Below, in pieces: positions 46,670-57,177 of a stretch of 64,000 nt of DNA. The position numbers and the translations under genes were made by a program. Below the pieces are notes generated by a model, which saw only the letters and a list, made by a program, of their open reading frames with translations, had not been told where the DNA came from and did no database searches. How positions within the stretch are numbered: position 1 is the stretch's first letter; each line of letters starts with the position of its first letter. Origin of the DNA: Triglochin maritima (taxonomy: Eukaryota > Streptophyta > Magnoliopsida > Alismatales > Juncaginaceae); contig OY821792.1 of NCBI GenBank assembly GCA_963682175.1, positions 1,687,501 to 1,751,500 of the forward strand, in the 5' to 3' direction.

Positions 46670-47348
46670 TGAACTGCTATTCATCGTCGGAAAACTACTT
46701 AAATCATCCGTACGAATTAACATTTTACCCTTCTACACTTTCTACTTATATAACTCTTCATTTCACTCTCCTAACACCACTCACTCTTCATATTACTCTC
46801 ACATTCATCGGAAAGAATGTCTCGGTTGCCAGGAAAAGAACCAGCGGACGCCCCAGATTACTCGAATCTGGTAAAATGTCTTGTTTAGTTTTTAATTTTT
46901 TTAAATTTTATTTTTGGGTCGGGCGTTCGCAGGAGACACCCGACCCAACAGGCGGCTCCGGCGGACGCCCACCCGTTGGGTCGAGCGTCTCCCGCGAACG
47001 CCAGGGAGGCGTCTTTTTTGATTTTTTTTAAATTATTTAAATTGATTATAAATTGTGATAATTGCTAAATAAATTAATTATTAAGTTAATAATTAGTTAA
47101 ATTAGTTTAGTAAATCCATTATTGATTATAAAATTTGATAATTGCCAAATAAATTTATTATGAAGTTAATGATCAGTTAAATTATTTTAGTAAATCCATT
47201 AACGAAATTTTATTTTTAAAATTGAATTAATAGTCGTCGGGTTACCGTGGAGGAAAAATGAAATCAATTCCCTTACGCGTTGTACGTAGTTTAGCAGATG
47301 AGTCAGGTCTCCGTCATCCATGTAGACGGGGTATTTCTGCTTCAGTTA

Positions 47349-49184
47349 GGAGAGAGAGATATTTTACGTCGTCGTGAGACACGTGATGATTCTTTCGACG
47401 ACGAGAATGATTCAGATGAGGTGGGGAGTCACGACTAGAGTGCCGATGAGGGCTGGTATGACTTGGAGCCACAGGAGGAGGCGATACAACAGTATGGTCG
47501 AGGACAGGGGCGACATTGTAGTATTTCGGCTGAGTGGGTTGTTAGGAAAGGTCGAGGTGGCCGGTTTGTGACCGGTGATTCGAGTTTGTGCACTGGAGAC
47601 GCCCGAACTCAGAAGAAGAAGAGAGGTGAGGACGATTCTTGGATCGTGACGGATATGATGTTCGGTGGTCCTCTGGATGACAACGTCATTCCGATTTTCG
47701 GAGGCCACATCACCAGACGCATCTGGGTGGGCGAGGATCGGAAGGTTCTAAAGTGCCATAATCGACACAGAGCTTGTATTACATTGCAGACTTGACATTC
47801 AGTGATGACTGATGATATGACGACGATCATTACTGATAGTGGATTGGGTCATGATGCATTGCATACATTGCATCATATGTCTTTCATTTAGATTATTTTT
47901 ATATCAATAAATGCTACTAAGGTATGTGTTTAGTCCTATTTACAGATTACAGGGACCTGAATGCAAATTACCCACATCCCGAGCATAAACGCGTGCAACA
48001 GACTCATTTCTATCATAAAGACCAAGTTCAAGATTATCGGGTTTCAAATGGAAATGTATCCAGGCATAAAAGCATTCAAGTCCTAATTACAAAAAGAACA
48101 AGGACTTAAGCACAAAAGTAGCCGGGGACTTAATTGCAAAAAGTCAAGGACCTAATTGCAAATCACGAGTAGTTTTTATTATTATGGAGAAAATCTAAAG
48201 AAAAATCAATGTGGATCTCCAAATATATGAAGGAAATAATTCGGAGCTCAAGAGAATGGAAAGAAATCATCCAGACGCGCAAAAAAAGGATCAAATCATA
48301 CCATAAACACTCAGCAAAAATCCGGATTTAATCTGACTTGATTATGCGGCGTTTCCGCCGCACAACACCTACAACCTGCGGCGATTCCGCCCCCCTTAGC
48401 AATCCGTGTGCTCCAATTTTGTCCAGTCGTGTCTGGACACGTGTACTTTCCAATTTTATACTTAGGTCCCTTGTAGCAACTATAAATAGCCCCGAGAACG
48501 ATGTAAAAAGGGTCCTTGGTCCTTAGTCTTTGGTTGTTTTTATTTTTAGTCTTAGTTTTGTATTCTTCTTTTTAGTAATAAAATTCTGTCTTTTATTTCT
48601 TGCTTTTAGTTTTCTTTTGTAATGCCTCAAGGACCCCTTCTTCCTTCCTCTATGAGTTTCTAACTCTCTCCAAAGGGTGGGGGTGACGGATTTAGGGTTA
48701 GAGAAGAGAGATCGTTTTTATTTTAATTTCTTGTTAGTGTTTTTGATCATATGAGTTTTTGTTAAATCAATTATCATGTGATGCTTAATATCTCACTTGA
48801 TTTATAATAATTTTCGTAATCTCTAATCTAACTCGAAGATTCATAACTCCCACCCACTGAACTCTCATCTATAGTTATTTCTTCTTAGTTTTTGTTCTTG
48901 TTATTCTTGCTTTAGAAAAAAATTAAAACAAACCCAAAAATCTCAAACCAATCAATCTTATTTCTTTCTATTTCTTTCATTAACAAAAAAAATCACAAAA
49001 ATATAAGAATCTCTCCCTCATTGTGTTCGACCCGTACTTGCTGCGTCTTCATCGACGCAGTGCACTTGCGGTATAAATTTAATTCCCATCAGGTCACTTG
49101 TCGTACAACATGTTCTCATGCCATGACAAGCCGTTGATTTTAGCTTTCGTGGAGCGGTGGCAGTCTGACACCAACATTTTCTAG
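47349..49184 (+). pseudogene. Plant mobile domain (PMD, MAIN-like) gene fragment, split by an LTR
   Basis: The left part includes an acidic stretch (DDSFDDENDSDEVGS, with a stop soon after), SADEGWYDLEPQEEA, and in the frame ending at 47795 FGGPLDDNVIPIFGGHI and WVGEDRKVLKCHNR. This is the start of the PMD family pattern (GGP-LL--F--H-A--W-GE---LKC). After the solo LTR it resumes with LSYNMFSCHDKPLILAFVERWQSDTNIF and a stop. PMD proteins include MAIN and MAIL1 of Arabidopsis and many transposon-borne copies. Stops, a missing C-terminal half and the LTR make this copy dead. Confidence 0.8.
47852..49091 (+). repeat. Solo LTR of the E1/E2 gypsy family
   Basis: It is 1240 bp, starts TGATGCATTGC and ends AATTCCCATCA, with perfect GGTCA duplications (47847-47851 and 49092-49096). 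It is more diverged than the E1 LTRs. It keeps the TATA box (ACTATAAATAGCC near 48478), the GCGG palindromes (48346-48390) and the LTR-end stem-loop with a perfect 7-bp stem (49041-49060). Confidence 0.93.
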
Positions 49185-49574
49185 CTTGACATTTGTTTAC
49201 TATCAAAAAACTCATTGTAATCTACTTCATTACCACCGAAATCTTGTAACGGAATCTGAAAAAATTTAACTTAACACAAAATAAATAAAAAATAAAAGGG
49301 GGCGTCTTAGCTAGACGCCCCACCATGGCTGAGGCGTCTTAGTCAGACACTCGAGACGATTTTTTCCCTGACCCCCTTACCTCACCGGATCGAGGCGCTT
49401 CGCCAGATATTTTCGTGGTGTTGGTACTGTGAATGTGAGTAAAAATGAGCCAAAAACCTTATTTTAAGACACGAGACGAAATGCGTATTAAATGAATTGT
49501 GAATGACAAAATGATAATTGTTGGGGGCAATTTAAGTAGTTTTCCGGTGACGAATAGTAGTTCCCAAAATTATA

Positions 49575-49967
49575 GAAACAAATATTATATGTTTGACCTC
49601 AAAAAAAAACTAAAATCACTAACTCACTAAGATATTTATATGATTGGAAGAGATGAGATGAATGAGCAACTTAAATAAAAAAACGGAAGGTCAAGATTTA
49701 ATCTCACCAAACACCCCCCTATATATAACTCATCTCCTCGAACCCTAATCCCAAAACAAAAGGTGACGGGTATCCTCTCCTCTTAGCACCACCTCAACAT
49801 TCTCCTCCTACTTTCCTAGCACCACCTCCACCTCCGGCATCGTTGCTCCGACGTCACCAACGACGGCAACACCACCTCCGGCGTCACCAGCGGCGGTAGC
49901 AACACCTCTGTGCACAACACATGTTGCCTAGGCGACAACACAACCCGCACACAAGGTGTGAGCCTAG
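49575..49967. other. Intergenic region with a possible promoter and CCACCTCC-rich segment
   Basis: CCTATATATAAC at about 49718-49729 looks like a plant TATA box. It is followed by a transcript-like, CACCACCTCC-rich stretch. The next sequence is E3, which may have split a gene or small transposon. No protein is recognisable. Confidence 0.35.
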
Positions 49968-51361
49968 TGATTGACATCATTTCATGCTCATATTTGTATC
50001 TTATATCCATTATCTTTCACCTAAACAATGCTATGTTACGAGTTTTATATTTAGTTTTCAGGAATAAATAGGTTTGAAGAGATGAAGCATAAAAGGACCC
50101 AAAGGCTGGGAAAAAGGACTGAATTGTGAGATCTGTGGACCAAGATACAAGGAAGAAGGACCTGAATGCAAGACCGAAGGACCTAAGAGCAAAACAGAAT
50201 ACTCCTCACCATCATGGGGAGTATTTTGACAATTCTATTCGGGTCGGAGCTCCAACATGCCAAATAGATGCATCAAATACCAACAAAGCCTTCCAGAAAA
50301 GCCCACAAGAAATTCCAGAGCGATCCAGACACTATAGACCGCTAATTGGCGGTCACTTTTGGCCCAAATGCGCTCAAATTTCTCCAGCACATGTATTAGA
50401 GGATGTTTAGGCTATTTGTGGTATCTGTTTAGTCCCACATCGGGGGATTGTCCCGGATTAGCTTTTTCCATGGCTATAAATAGAACTCTTCACCTTCCAT
50501 TGTAATCACTCCATATTTTAAGTGGTTATTCTTCCTACTAGAAGTGAGGCCTTGAAGCACACACTAAAGTAGGAGGATGCTACTTTTAATGTGAGTCATT
50601 TTATCAATAAAGTTTTATGTTTCTTTCATTGTTTGTTTTATGCTTCTTTTATTGTTGTACATGTTTTAGTTTAATCGTCTTTTAATTCTAGCTTAGTTTT
50701 AATATGCTTTCTTTCCATAGTTTAATAATTAGTGTAATGTTTAGTGAGTAGTTCCATCCCTTTGGGGGGGGGTGGAGTAGATGTACATACATGCATTAGA
50801 GAATGGGATGAATGCTTTAATTTCAATGTGTTGATTAAACATGAATGTATGCTTGCTTGTTTAGGATAGAATTTACAACTTGATGAGTTTTGCCAAAATG
50901 ATTAGACACCTCTCATGCTTGTTTAGGTTCTGAAATAAACACCTTGCATATGTAAATGTTAATCAACTAAGTTGGTGAATAAATTGATAGGTTTTGCCAT
51001 AACATTTAGACACTTCCTATGCTTGATAAACACCACCTTCATGTGCTTAAAGAATGTATTCTACACCCACCTCTTTGCTTGTGTGCACTCACTCCACCCC
51101 TTAGGGGTTTTCCATTCCTGAAATTCCAGCATTCTTGTTTTGTTCTTAGCTTAGTTCTTATTTCATCGTTTGTTTGCTTCTTTCACATTTCATACTTCTT
51201 AGAGTAGTTTAGTGTAGAGTAGCGTAAACAACTTTCTCCCCCTGTTTTTCGCCACTTGATTTCGTGCAAACAAGAGGCTGCTCACCTCCCTGAGGACGAC
51301 CCTTACTTGCCACCGCTTCATCGCGGCCGTGCACTTGCGGTTTAAAATAAAACGTTCAACA
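49968..51361 (+). repeat. E3 5' LTR
   Basis: It starts TGATTGACATC and ends ACGTTCAACA. It carries a U3 palindrome GACCGCTAATTGGCGGTC (50337-50354), a TATA box GGCTATAAATAGA (about 50472-50484) and the LTR-end stem-loop (51311-51331). The 94-codon frame at 50126 is repeated in the 3' LTR and is judged non-coding. Confidence 0.96.
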
Positions 51362-51367
51362 AGTTTT

Positions 51368-51385
51368 TGGCGCCGTTGCCGGGGA
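51368..51385 (+). other. E3 primer-binding site (tRNA-Asp)
   Basis: TGGCGCCGTTGCCGGGGA is identical to the E1 site and lies six bases past the LTR. Confidence 0.93.
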
Positions 51386-52455
51386 GTTGCCAGTCCAGAC
51401 TCTTGTTTGGACGATTCGAGTGGATTTAATTTGTGTTTTGTAGTTGTTCTTTGTTTCAGGAGACTGGGAATAGCAAGGGAAGGCTTCTGGAAAAATTGCA
51501 AGGCTACCTGGGCACTTCAGACCGCCAATCAACGGTCTGAGACCACTAATCAGCGGTTGGGTGAGCTCAGTTCACCTTCTAGTTTTTTTTTGTTGTTGTT
51601 AGCCTAATTGATATAGTAATCTGGGACTCCATTTGTGCATGTTCTGACTCTTAGATTGCTCCCAGATTAATAATCAACTTCCCTTAAGCAACTTGGACCC
51701 TAAAACTCAAAGCAAAAGATTAGGCATTCTTTTTGTTTAGGCCATGCATCATGTATGTGACTTAGGCACTTAGATTGTCTTTTATCTTAGCTTTATTTTC
51801 TATTGCTGAGAGCTGGCGTGAGGTACGCACCTTCTACTCTCATTCATGCATTTCGTATGAACATGCATTAGTTAGTAGGAAGTGCATTTAAACAAGTGTG
51901 AGTTGAGCGTTTTGTTTGGAGAGTTGATTGCTAGATTAGGACTCCAAAACGCTACTAAGGAGGGGATGTCCCATAAAAGATAAGGTGGGGGATTTCATCA
52001 CCCTTTCCTTCGCCTCAAAAACCACACTAATCAAGAGCCTAATTTTAAATCAAGTAGACATTGGCCCTAAGGATCTTGGACGCATTAGGAGAGTGATCTG
52101 GTCCCGACCGTCATGACCTGATCGGCGTTGCCCACTTTGTCGATAGTAGGAGAGACGAGATCCCCGGATCTTGGCTCACTTGCTGGGCTTTGTGGTCCTC
52201 GTTGTAGGGAGGTGAGGCGTGTTGAGGCCGTGTGACCTCGCAGCTAGGCGTCGTCTAGCTGTAAGGACCTATAGCGACCTTAGGATTGCTTGAGCCTTGT
52301 TTGCTTGTGTGCTTCTACCTGTACCCATCCGCCGTAGCATAAGGACTTCTTCCTTTCTCTCCTGAGTCATTCTTTCTCTCCTGTGTTCCCCCGTCTTCTC
52401 CCCTACGTACATTCTTTGTTTAAAAAAAAAGGTTTGTGTGTGTGCACCGTTGTGC
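51386..52455 (+). other. E3 untranslated leader
   Basis: There is no coding frame of note. At 51518-51539 and just after are copies of the U3 palindrome (GACCGCCAATCAACGGTC and ACCACTAATCAGCGGT). A (GT)n stretch precedes the gag frame. Confidence 0.7.
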
Positions 52456-55400
52456 ATGCTTTCGTGGACACGAGACGAGAGTGGTCGTTTGACGAGGAGC
52501 GTTGTCAATCCGGCTTCGGTCATCGATTTCTCGACACCTTCCTCCTCTCGTGTCGCACGTAGTTCGGGTCCAATGGCTGCTAATTTCCGTGAGGAGGAGC
52601 AGTTGTTGGACCCACCTATTCCACCTGTGCTTCCAGTTGTCGTTCACATACCTCTTCGTGATCGATGCTACCCGAGCCGTACCGCTCTACCCTCATGCAT
52701 CGTATTACCAGAGGCTAATGGGAACCATTTTGAGGTTAATCCTCAATTCATTTCCATGCTCCCTCATTTCACTGGGAAAGGTGACCCCTATATCTTTCTC
52801 AGGGAATTTGAGGAGGTCTGTGCTATGTTCAAGCTGCAACAACTTAGCACAGACTCCATCCATCTTAGGCTCGTTCCTTTTGCACTAAAGGATGACGCCA
52901 AGAAGTGGTTGTACAGCAACCAGGCGAATTCCTTTAGGACTTGGAATGAGTTTCAATCTGCATTCCTCAAGAAGTACTTTCCTAATCATCAGACTCAAAA
53001 ATTGAGGAACGAAATCAATTTGTTCTATCAACATGAGACCGAACCATTTCATGCATATCTTGAGAGGTTCAAAGAGCTACTATCCTCGTGCCCTCACCAT
53101 GGCATTGAGTTGTGGCGTCTTTGTCAGATTGTGTATGAGGGTCTTCACATCCCGTCCAGAACGCTCCTTGAGTCCATGTGTCAAGGAGAGTTCTTGGGAA
53201 AGGATGAAAGGAAGGCATGGGCCTTCCTAGAAGACCTCGCTGAGAAAACCATGCAGTGGGAGAGTGTGAGGGAACCACCTGCATCATCTAGTATAGGAGC
53301 GAGGATCGCGAATGCAAACTCGACTAGATCGGGTACCGCATTTGCTATCGATACCACTACGGCCACCGAGGCACGCATGGCGGCCTTAATGCGCCGTATG
53401 GACTCGATTGAGCTCCAAAACCAAGAAAGTGCACCTCACATGTCTACATCTGGTCCAGTTCCCTGTCATTCATGTGGTATGATAGGTCATGTAGAAAGCG
53501 AGTGTGAGTCCATTCCTCCTGAGATGGAGCGTGTCAACGCCGTCTATGATAGAGCCAGGAATGACCCATACTCATCATCTTATAATCCTGGATGGAGGAA
53601 CCACCCCAATTTTTCATGGAACCAAACTAATGCCCCAGGTGGTCTTCCAAACTCCTCGAGACCACCTTACCAATCACACCAACCTCCCATGCATGCGCAT
53701 TCCTATCAGCCACCCCAAGCGCAAACCACCAATCAATCGGGTTTCCCAAATTCCAATAATATGGAAACCCGATTCAATTCGCTTGAGACCTTGACTCGTG
53801 GACTTGAAAACTCAATGAAAATTTTTATGTCAACCACAAGTCAAGTTCTCACTTCAAATCAGCAGACCATCAAATCTCTAGAGCTTCAGATGGGCCAATT
53901 GGCTCAGTCTGTACATGAAAGAGAGAGAGGGTCTTTTCCTAGCCAGCATGAGGCTAACCCCCGCATGTACCAACAACAACAAATGCAAAATGAGAATGTG
54001 GTACCTCGGGAGAGGCAAGTGAACCATGTGGAGGAACCTATTCACCATGTCAATTCCATTGTGACCTTAAGGAATGGAAAACAGGTTGACAATCACATTT
54101 CCTTGCCACACCCACCACCATCTATACAGCCCCTCAGTGGGAATGGTGGTGAAGAAGAAGCTGAGGGTGAGGGTAATACACCAAAGCTTTCTTCTCAGGC
54201 ACAGCAGAAAACCTACCTGCCAAAAGCTCCATATCCAAGTAGGTTAAACAAAAAGCAGAGTGACAACATGGACAAGATATTAGAGGTGTTTAAGCAAGTG
54301 AAGGTTAACATCCCCTTGTTGGATGTCATCCAACAAATACCTCAATATGCCAAAGTGTTGAAGGATCTCTGCACAACCAAGAGGAAGACCAATGTTCCGA
54401 AGAAAGCATTCTTGGCTGCAAATATCAGCTCACTTTTGTCCAATCCCACCTACACAAAATACAAGGACCCGGGGTGTCCTACTATTCAGTGTACGATAGG
54501 GGACACTAGATTGAGCAATGTTTTGCTTGATTTAGGATCAGCGGTCAACCTCCTCCCATTCTCTGTTTATCAACAGTTGAACTTGGGAGAATTGAAACCA
54601 ACTAAGATCACCCTCCAATTAGCGGATAGATCCATTCGTATTCCCATGGGGATTATCGAGGACGTGCTTATCAAAGTTAGAGATTTTATATTTCCAGTCA
54701 ATTTTGTTGTCCTCGATACCAATCCTGTTGCGAACACCCACTCTCAAATACCTTTGATTTTTGGTAGACCATTTCTGGCAACCTCCAATGCCTTGATTAA
54801 TTGTAGAAATGGTCTCATGAAGCTCTCATTCGGTAACATGAGTGCCGAGTTTCATGTGTTCAACTCTGGTAGGCAACAGGAACCCATGGATGAACCTTTA
54901 AATCTAAATCTCATCCGCCAATTGGAGAAAGCACCACAAAATCAACGAACACCCCTAACCCCAATGCAACCCATTGAGAATGTTCGTGGGCCCAGCGAAG
55001 ACTCATTGCCTGTCTTTGCAATGCAACAGAGTGAGCTGGCCTCGAACATGAATGTCCAAAGGGAGTGTTCATTGCATGATTCAGTTGAGAGTACTAGTGA
55101 GAGTGAGACACCTCATCATATGCCTATACCAGAAGGTGTCTCTACCTCATGTCCCATGGCCATTGAGCCATTTGAGCTTCATATTGACTCCAACAAGGAC
55201 CCACCTATGACCGAGCTTATGCTTGATGATCTAAATGATGGTGGGAGGTCCTTGATGGATGACTTGGGGAGAAGCCCCATTCTTAGTGATGCAAGTCTGC
55301 TGCATCCATCGAATGAGCCTGAGGAACTCATTCCGATGCACCCGCCTATTGGTTGGAAGGTTTTCTTCGATGAGCAATTAAACCCTAGTGAGGCAACACA

Positions 55401-55563
55401 ACTTCATTCTTGGTTGCCCACACCCAACCAATATCATGAGGGGTTCGAGCCTTTCAGCTTTGACCTTTCACCCTTCATGACACCTCAGAGTACCAGTGAA
55501 GTTTGCCCATCTCGGCAAGTCTCTGGTCCTCAAAACATGATGTTCTCATTTGATGTTCATTGA
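52456..55563 (+). CDS. E3 Gag-protease polyprotein
   Basis: It is 1035 residues from the first in-frame ATG. By comparison with E1, the ATG at 52573 (996 residues, MAANFREEEQ) may be the real start. Counting from 52438, the first codon of the open frame and not an ATG, the gag domain lies at about 105-235 (FLREFEEVC, ALKDDAKKWLYS, FLKKYFPNHQ). The zinc knuckle CHSCGMIGHVESEC is at 343-356. The protease has LLDLGSAVNLLPFSVY with its aspartate at about 698, then IFGRPFLATSNALINC. A 200-residue acidic, Pro- and Ser-rich tail without recognised domains ends the protein and is longer than in E1. There are no stops or frameshifts, so it probably makes protein. No polymerase or integrase follows. 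Confidence 0.93.
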   Translation: MLSWTRDESGRLTRSVVNPASVIDFSTPSSSRVARSSGPMAANFREEEQLLDPPIPPVLPVVVHIPLRDRCYPSRTALPSCIVLPEANGNHFEVNPQFISMLPHFTGKGDPYIFLREFEEVCAMFKLQQLSTDSIHLRLVPFALKDDAKKWLYSNQANSFRTWNEFQSAFLKKYFPNHQTQKLRNEINLFYQHETEPFHAYLERFKELLSSCPHHGIELWRLCQIVYEGLHIPSRTLLESMCQGEFLGKDERKAWAFLEDLAEKTMQWESVREPPASSSIGARIANANSTRSGTAFAIDTTTATEARMAALMRRMDSIELQNQESAPHMSTSGPVPCHSCGMIGHVESECESIPPEMERVNAVYDRARNDPYSSSYNPGWRNHPNFSWNQTNAPGGLPNSSRPPYQSHQPPMHAHSYQPPQAQTTNQSGFPNSNNMETRFNSLETLTRGLENSMKIFMSTTSQVLTSNQQTIKSLELQMGQLAQSVHERERGSFPSQHEANPRMYQQQQMQNENVVPRERQVNHVEEPIHHVNSIVTLRNGKQVDNHISLPHPPPSIQPLSGNGGEEEAEGEGNTPKLSSQAQQKTYLPKAPYPSRLNKKQSDNMDKILEVFKQVKVNIPLLDVIQQIPQYAKVLKDLCTTKRKTNVPKKAFLAANISSLLSNPTYTKYKDPGCPTIQCTIGDTRLSNVLLDLGSAVNLLPFSVYQQLNLGELKPTKITLQLADRSIRIPMGIIEDVLIKVRDFIFPVNFVVLDTNPVANTHSQIPLIFGRPFLATSNALINCRNGLMKLSFGNMSAEFHVFNSGRQQEPMDEPLNLNLIRQLEKAPQNQRTPLTPMQPIENVRGPSEDSLPVFAMQQSELASNMNVQRECSLHDSVESTSESETPHHMPIPEGVSTSCPMAIEPFELHIDSNKDPPMTELMLDDLNDGGRSLMDDLGRSPILSDASLLHPSNEPEELIPMHPPIGWKVFFDEQLNPSEATQLHSWLPTPNQYHEGFEPFSFDLSPFMTPQSTSEVCPSRQVSGPQNMMFSFDVH

Positions 55564-57177
55564 CCAAATGATTATGAGAATATCTTGGTTGATGTATATA
55601 TCTTGTAAAAAAGAAAAAAAAAGGAAAAAAAACACAAAAAGAAGAAGAAGAAAAAATAATAATAAAAGACTCCTTCAGTGAGCATCGATTGTTGTGGGCC
55701 CCAACCCTTGTGTACTTGGGCCCCAATTTCTTCACGTATTTATCTCCCTTCTTCAGCTTCTCACAGGTTTTGAGGGAATTTGGGTTTGTGTCCATCAACA
55801 TGACCCTGAACGTCCCTTTGTACTTCATGTCGGTGAGATCTTTCCTTTTTCATGCATGTATCCATGTAGTATCTTGTTCACATTCATTGAGGACAATGCA
55901 TGAAGTAGGTGTGGGGGGGGGGGGGTGTTTTACGTGTGTACATAGTCGAGTCTTTTTCCTTTGGTTTTATTTTTTTTTGTTTGTACTGCTAGGGTCATGT
56001 TAGTGTGCCGCATTTAACATTGATATATCTGCTTGCCATGATCCTTGGGTGACTTGTCTTCTTTTGCTTGCCTAGTGCTTTAAAATTTTCACATTTCTTT
56101 CAAAATCTTCATGTGTTTGTGAAAGAAAATGTTTTTGTGGGTTTTTGCGTGTGTTTAGCATGTGCAAAACTGTTGAGAGGCAAAGTAAAAAGAAAGCTCC
56201 CAAAATTGTCTTGAACTTGATGCATTAGGATTTCTAGTTTACTGGCTTTAGGTCTTATCGAGTCGTTAGGATGCACCCCGGTTTTCCCTCGGGGGGCGTG
56301 TAATCATAGGGTTTCAGTACTCAAACATTTAAAGAAGTCCACCCTGAACCTAGTGAGTCAAATAATTCGTGTCTGTTAGTATAAGGAAGTTTGTCGTAGT
56401 CAAGGGCCCTTAATCTCTTTTTGTGAAACTTAAGTGTAGGGATTTTGGTTCCCATGTAGATAAATAAATAAGTGGTGTTCTCTCTTCTCGCACGGCTCCT
56501 ATCACTCGGGAAAGTAGGTCTGAGGGGACTTTGTGCCTGGTGCTTTCGAGTCATCTGACTTGGGATGCACCGACCGAACTCCCGTTACACGGGTGGTAGG
56601 GATCGCCCTATGTGGAGATTTGGAGGAAGGTGTACGTGATAGTGTAAGTCCTCATAGGCAATGATGCACGAAACCTGACCCTGGGAGAATCAAACACCAA
56701 CCAATAAATGCTCCAAAGAAAAAGAAAAAAAAAGAAAAAAAGAAAAAAAAGAGTCAAATAAGAACCAAAATGGACTTTACACGTTGTATCACATTCAGAA
56801 GTTAAGGTTGCCCATGTCTTTCACTTAATTCCTTAGTTAACTCTCACGAATAACTCATTAGTCTAGGTGTGTGGACCGATTACATATATAGAGTCGACCC
56901 GTAATATTACCGCATCCCATGATCGACAAAATAAGTCCAACGAGTCGTGTAGCTAGATTGATTAATGCATCTTGTTCGGATTTTGTGGGTATATCCGCTG
57001 AAAACCCTCAGGAGACAACACTCCTCGTCCTTGGCGACAAGGAGGTTTAACGGCTTGTTGCACGTGCTAAGTGTAACCGTGATTCCTACGAAAGTGAGTT
57101 AGGATTTCTTGTTTTTCGCATGCTTTTCTCTTTCTTTGTTTTGCTCGGGACTAGCAAAAGTTAGGTGTGGGGGTATT
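55564..57177 (+). other. E3 3' untranslated region with polypurine motifs
   Basis: This is 1.6 kb without a convincing frame. The motif CATTGAGGACAATGCATGA followed by AGGTGT and 13 G is at 55885-55930, as in E1. An A-rich tract lies near 56718-56752. The conserved block ending GTGATTCCTACGAAAGTGAG is near 57000-57108. The 3' polypurine tract AGGTGTGGGGGTATT is at 57163-57177. Confidence 0.78.

Larger units (their letters stand above)
46670..49565 (+). mobile_element. MULE carrying a plant-mobile-domain gene fragment
   Basis: The terminal inverted repeats run about 65 bp. The left starts TGAACTGCTATTCATCG and the right, read inward, GGGAACTACTATTCGTCACC. They share CGGAAAACTACTTAAAT and then drift. 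A perfect 9-bp duplication AAAATTATA marks it as Mutator-like. No MURA-type transposase is seen. Inside is a decayed plant-mobile-domain frame, two GC-rich segments with GGCGTCT-type words (46915-47022 and 49299-49400) and an E1-family solo LTR. Without the LTR the element is about 1.65 kb. Confidence 0.87.

Noticed and set aside
50126..50410. 94-codon frame, repeated at 57336-57620
   Set aside because: It is part of the E3 LTR in both places. No protein features are seen.
52438..52455. Gag start at 52438 in E3
   Set aside because: The codon is GTG. The first ATG in frame is at 52456, and 52573 is also plausible.
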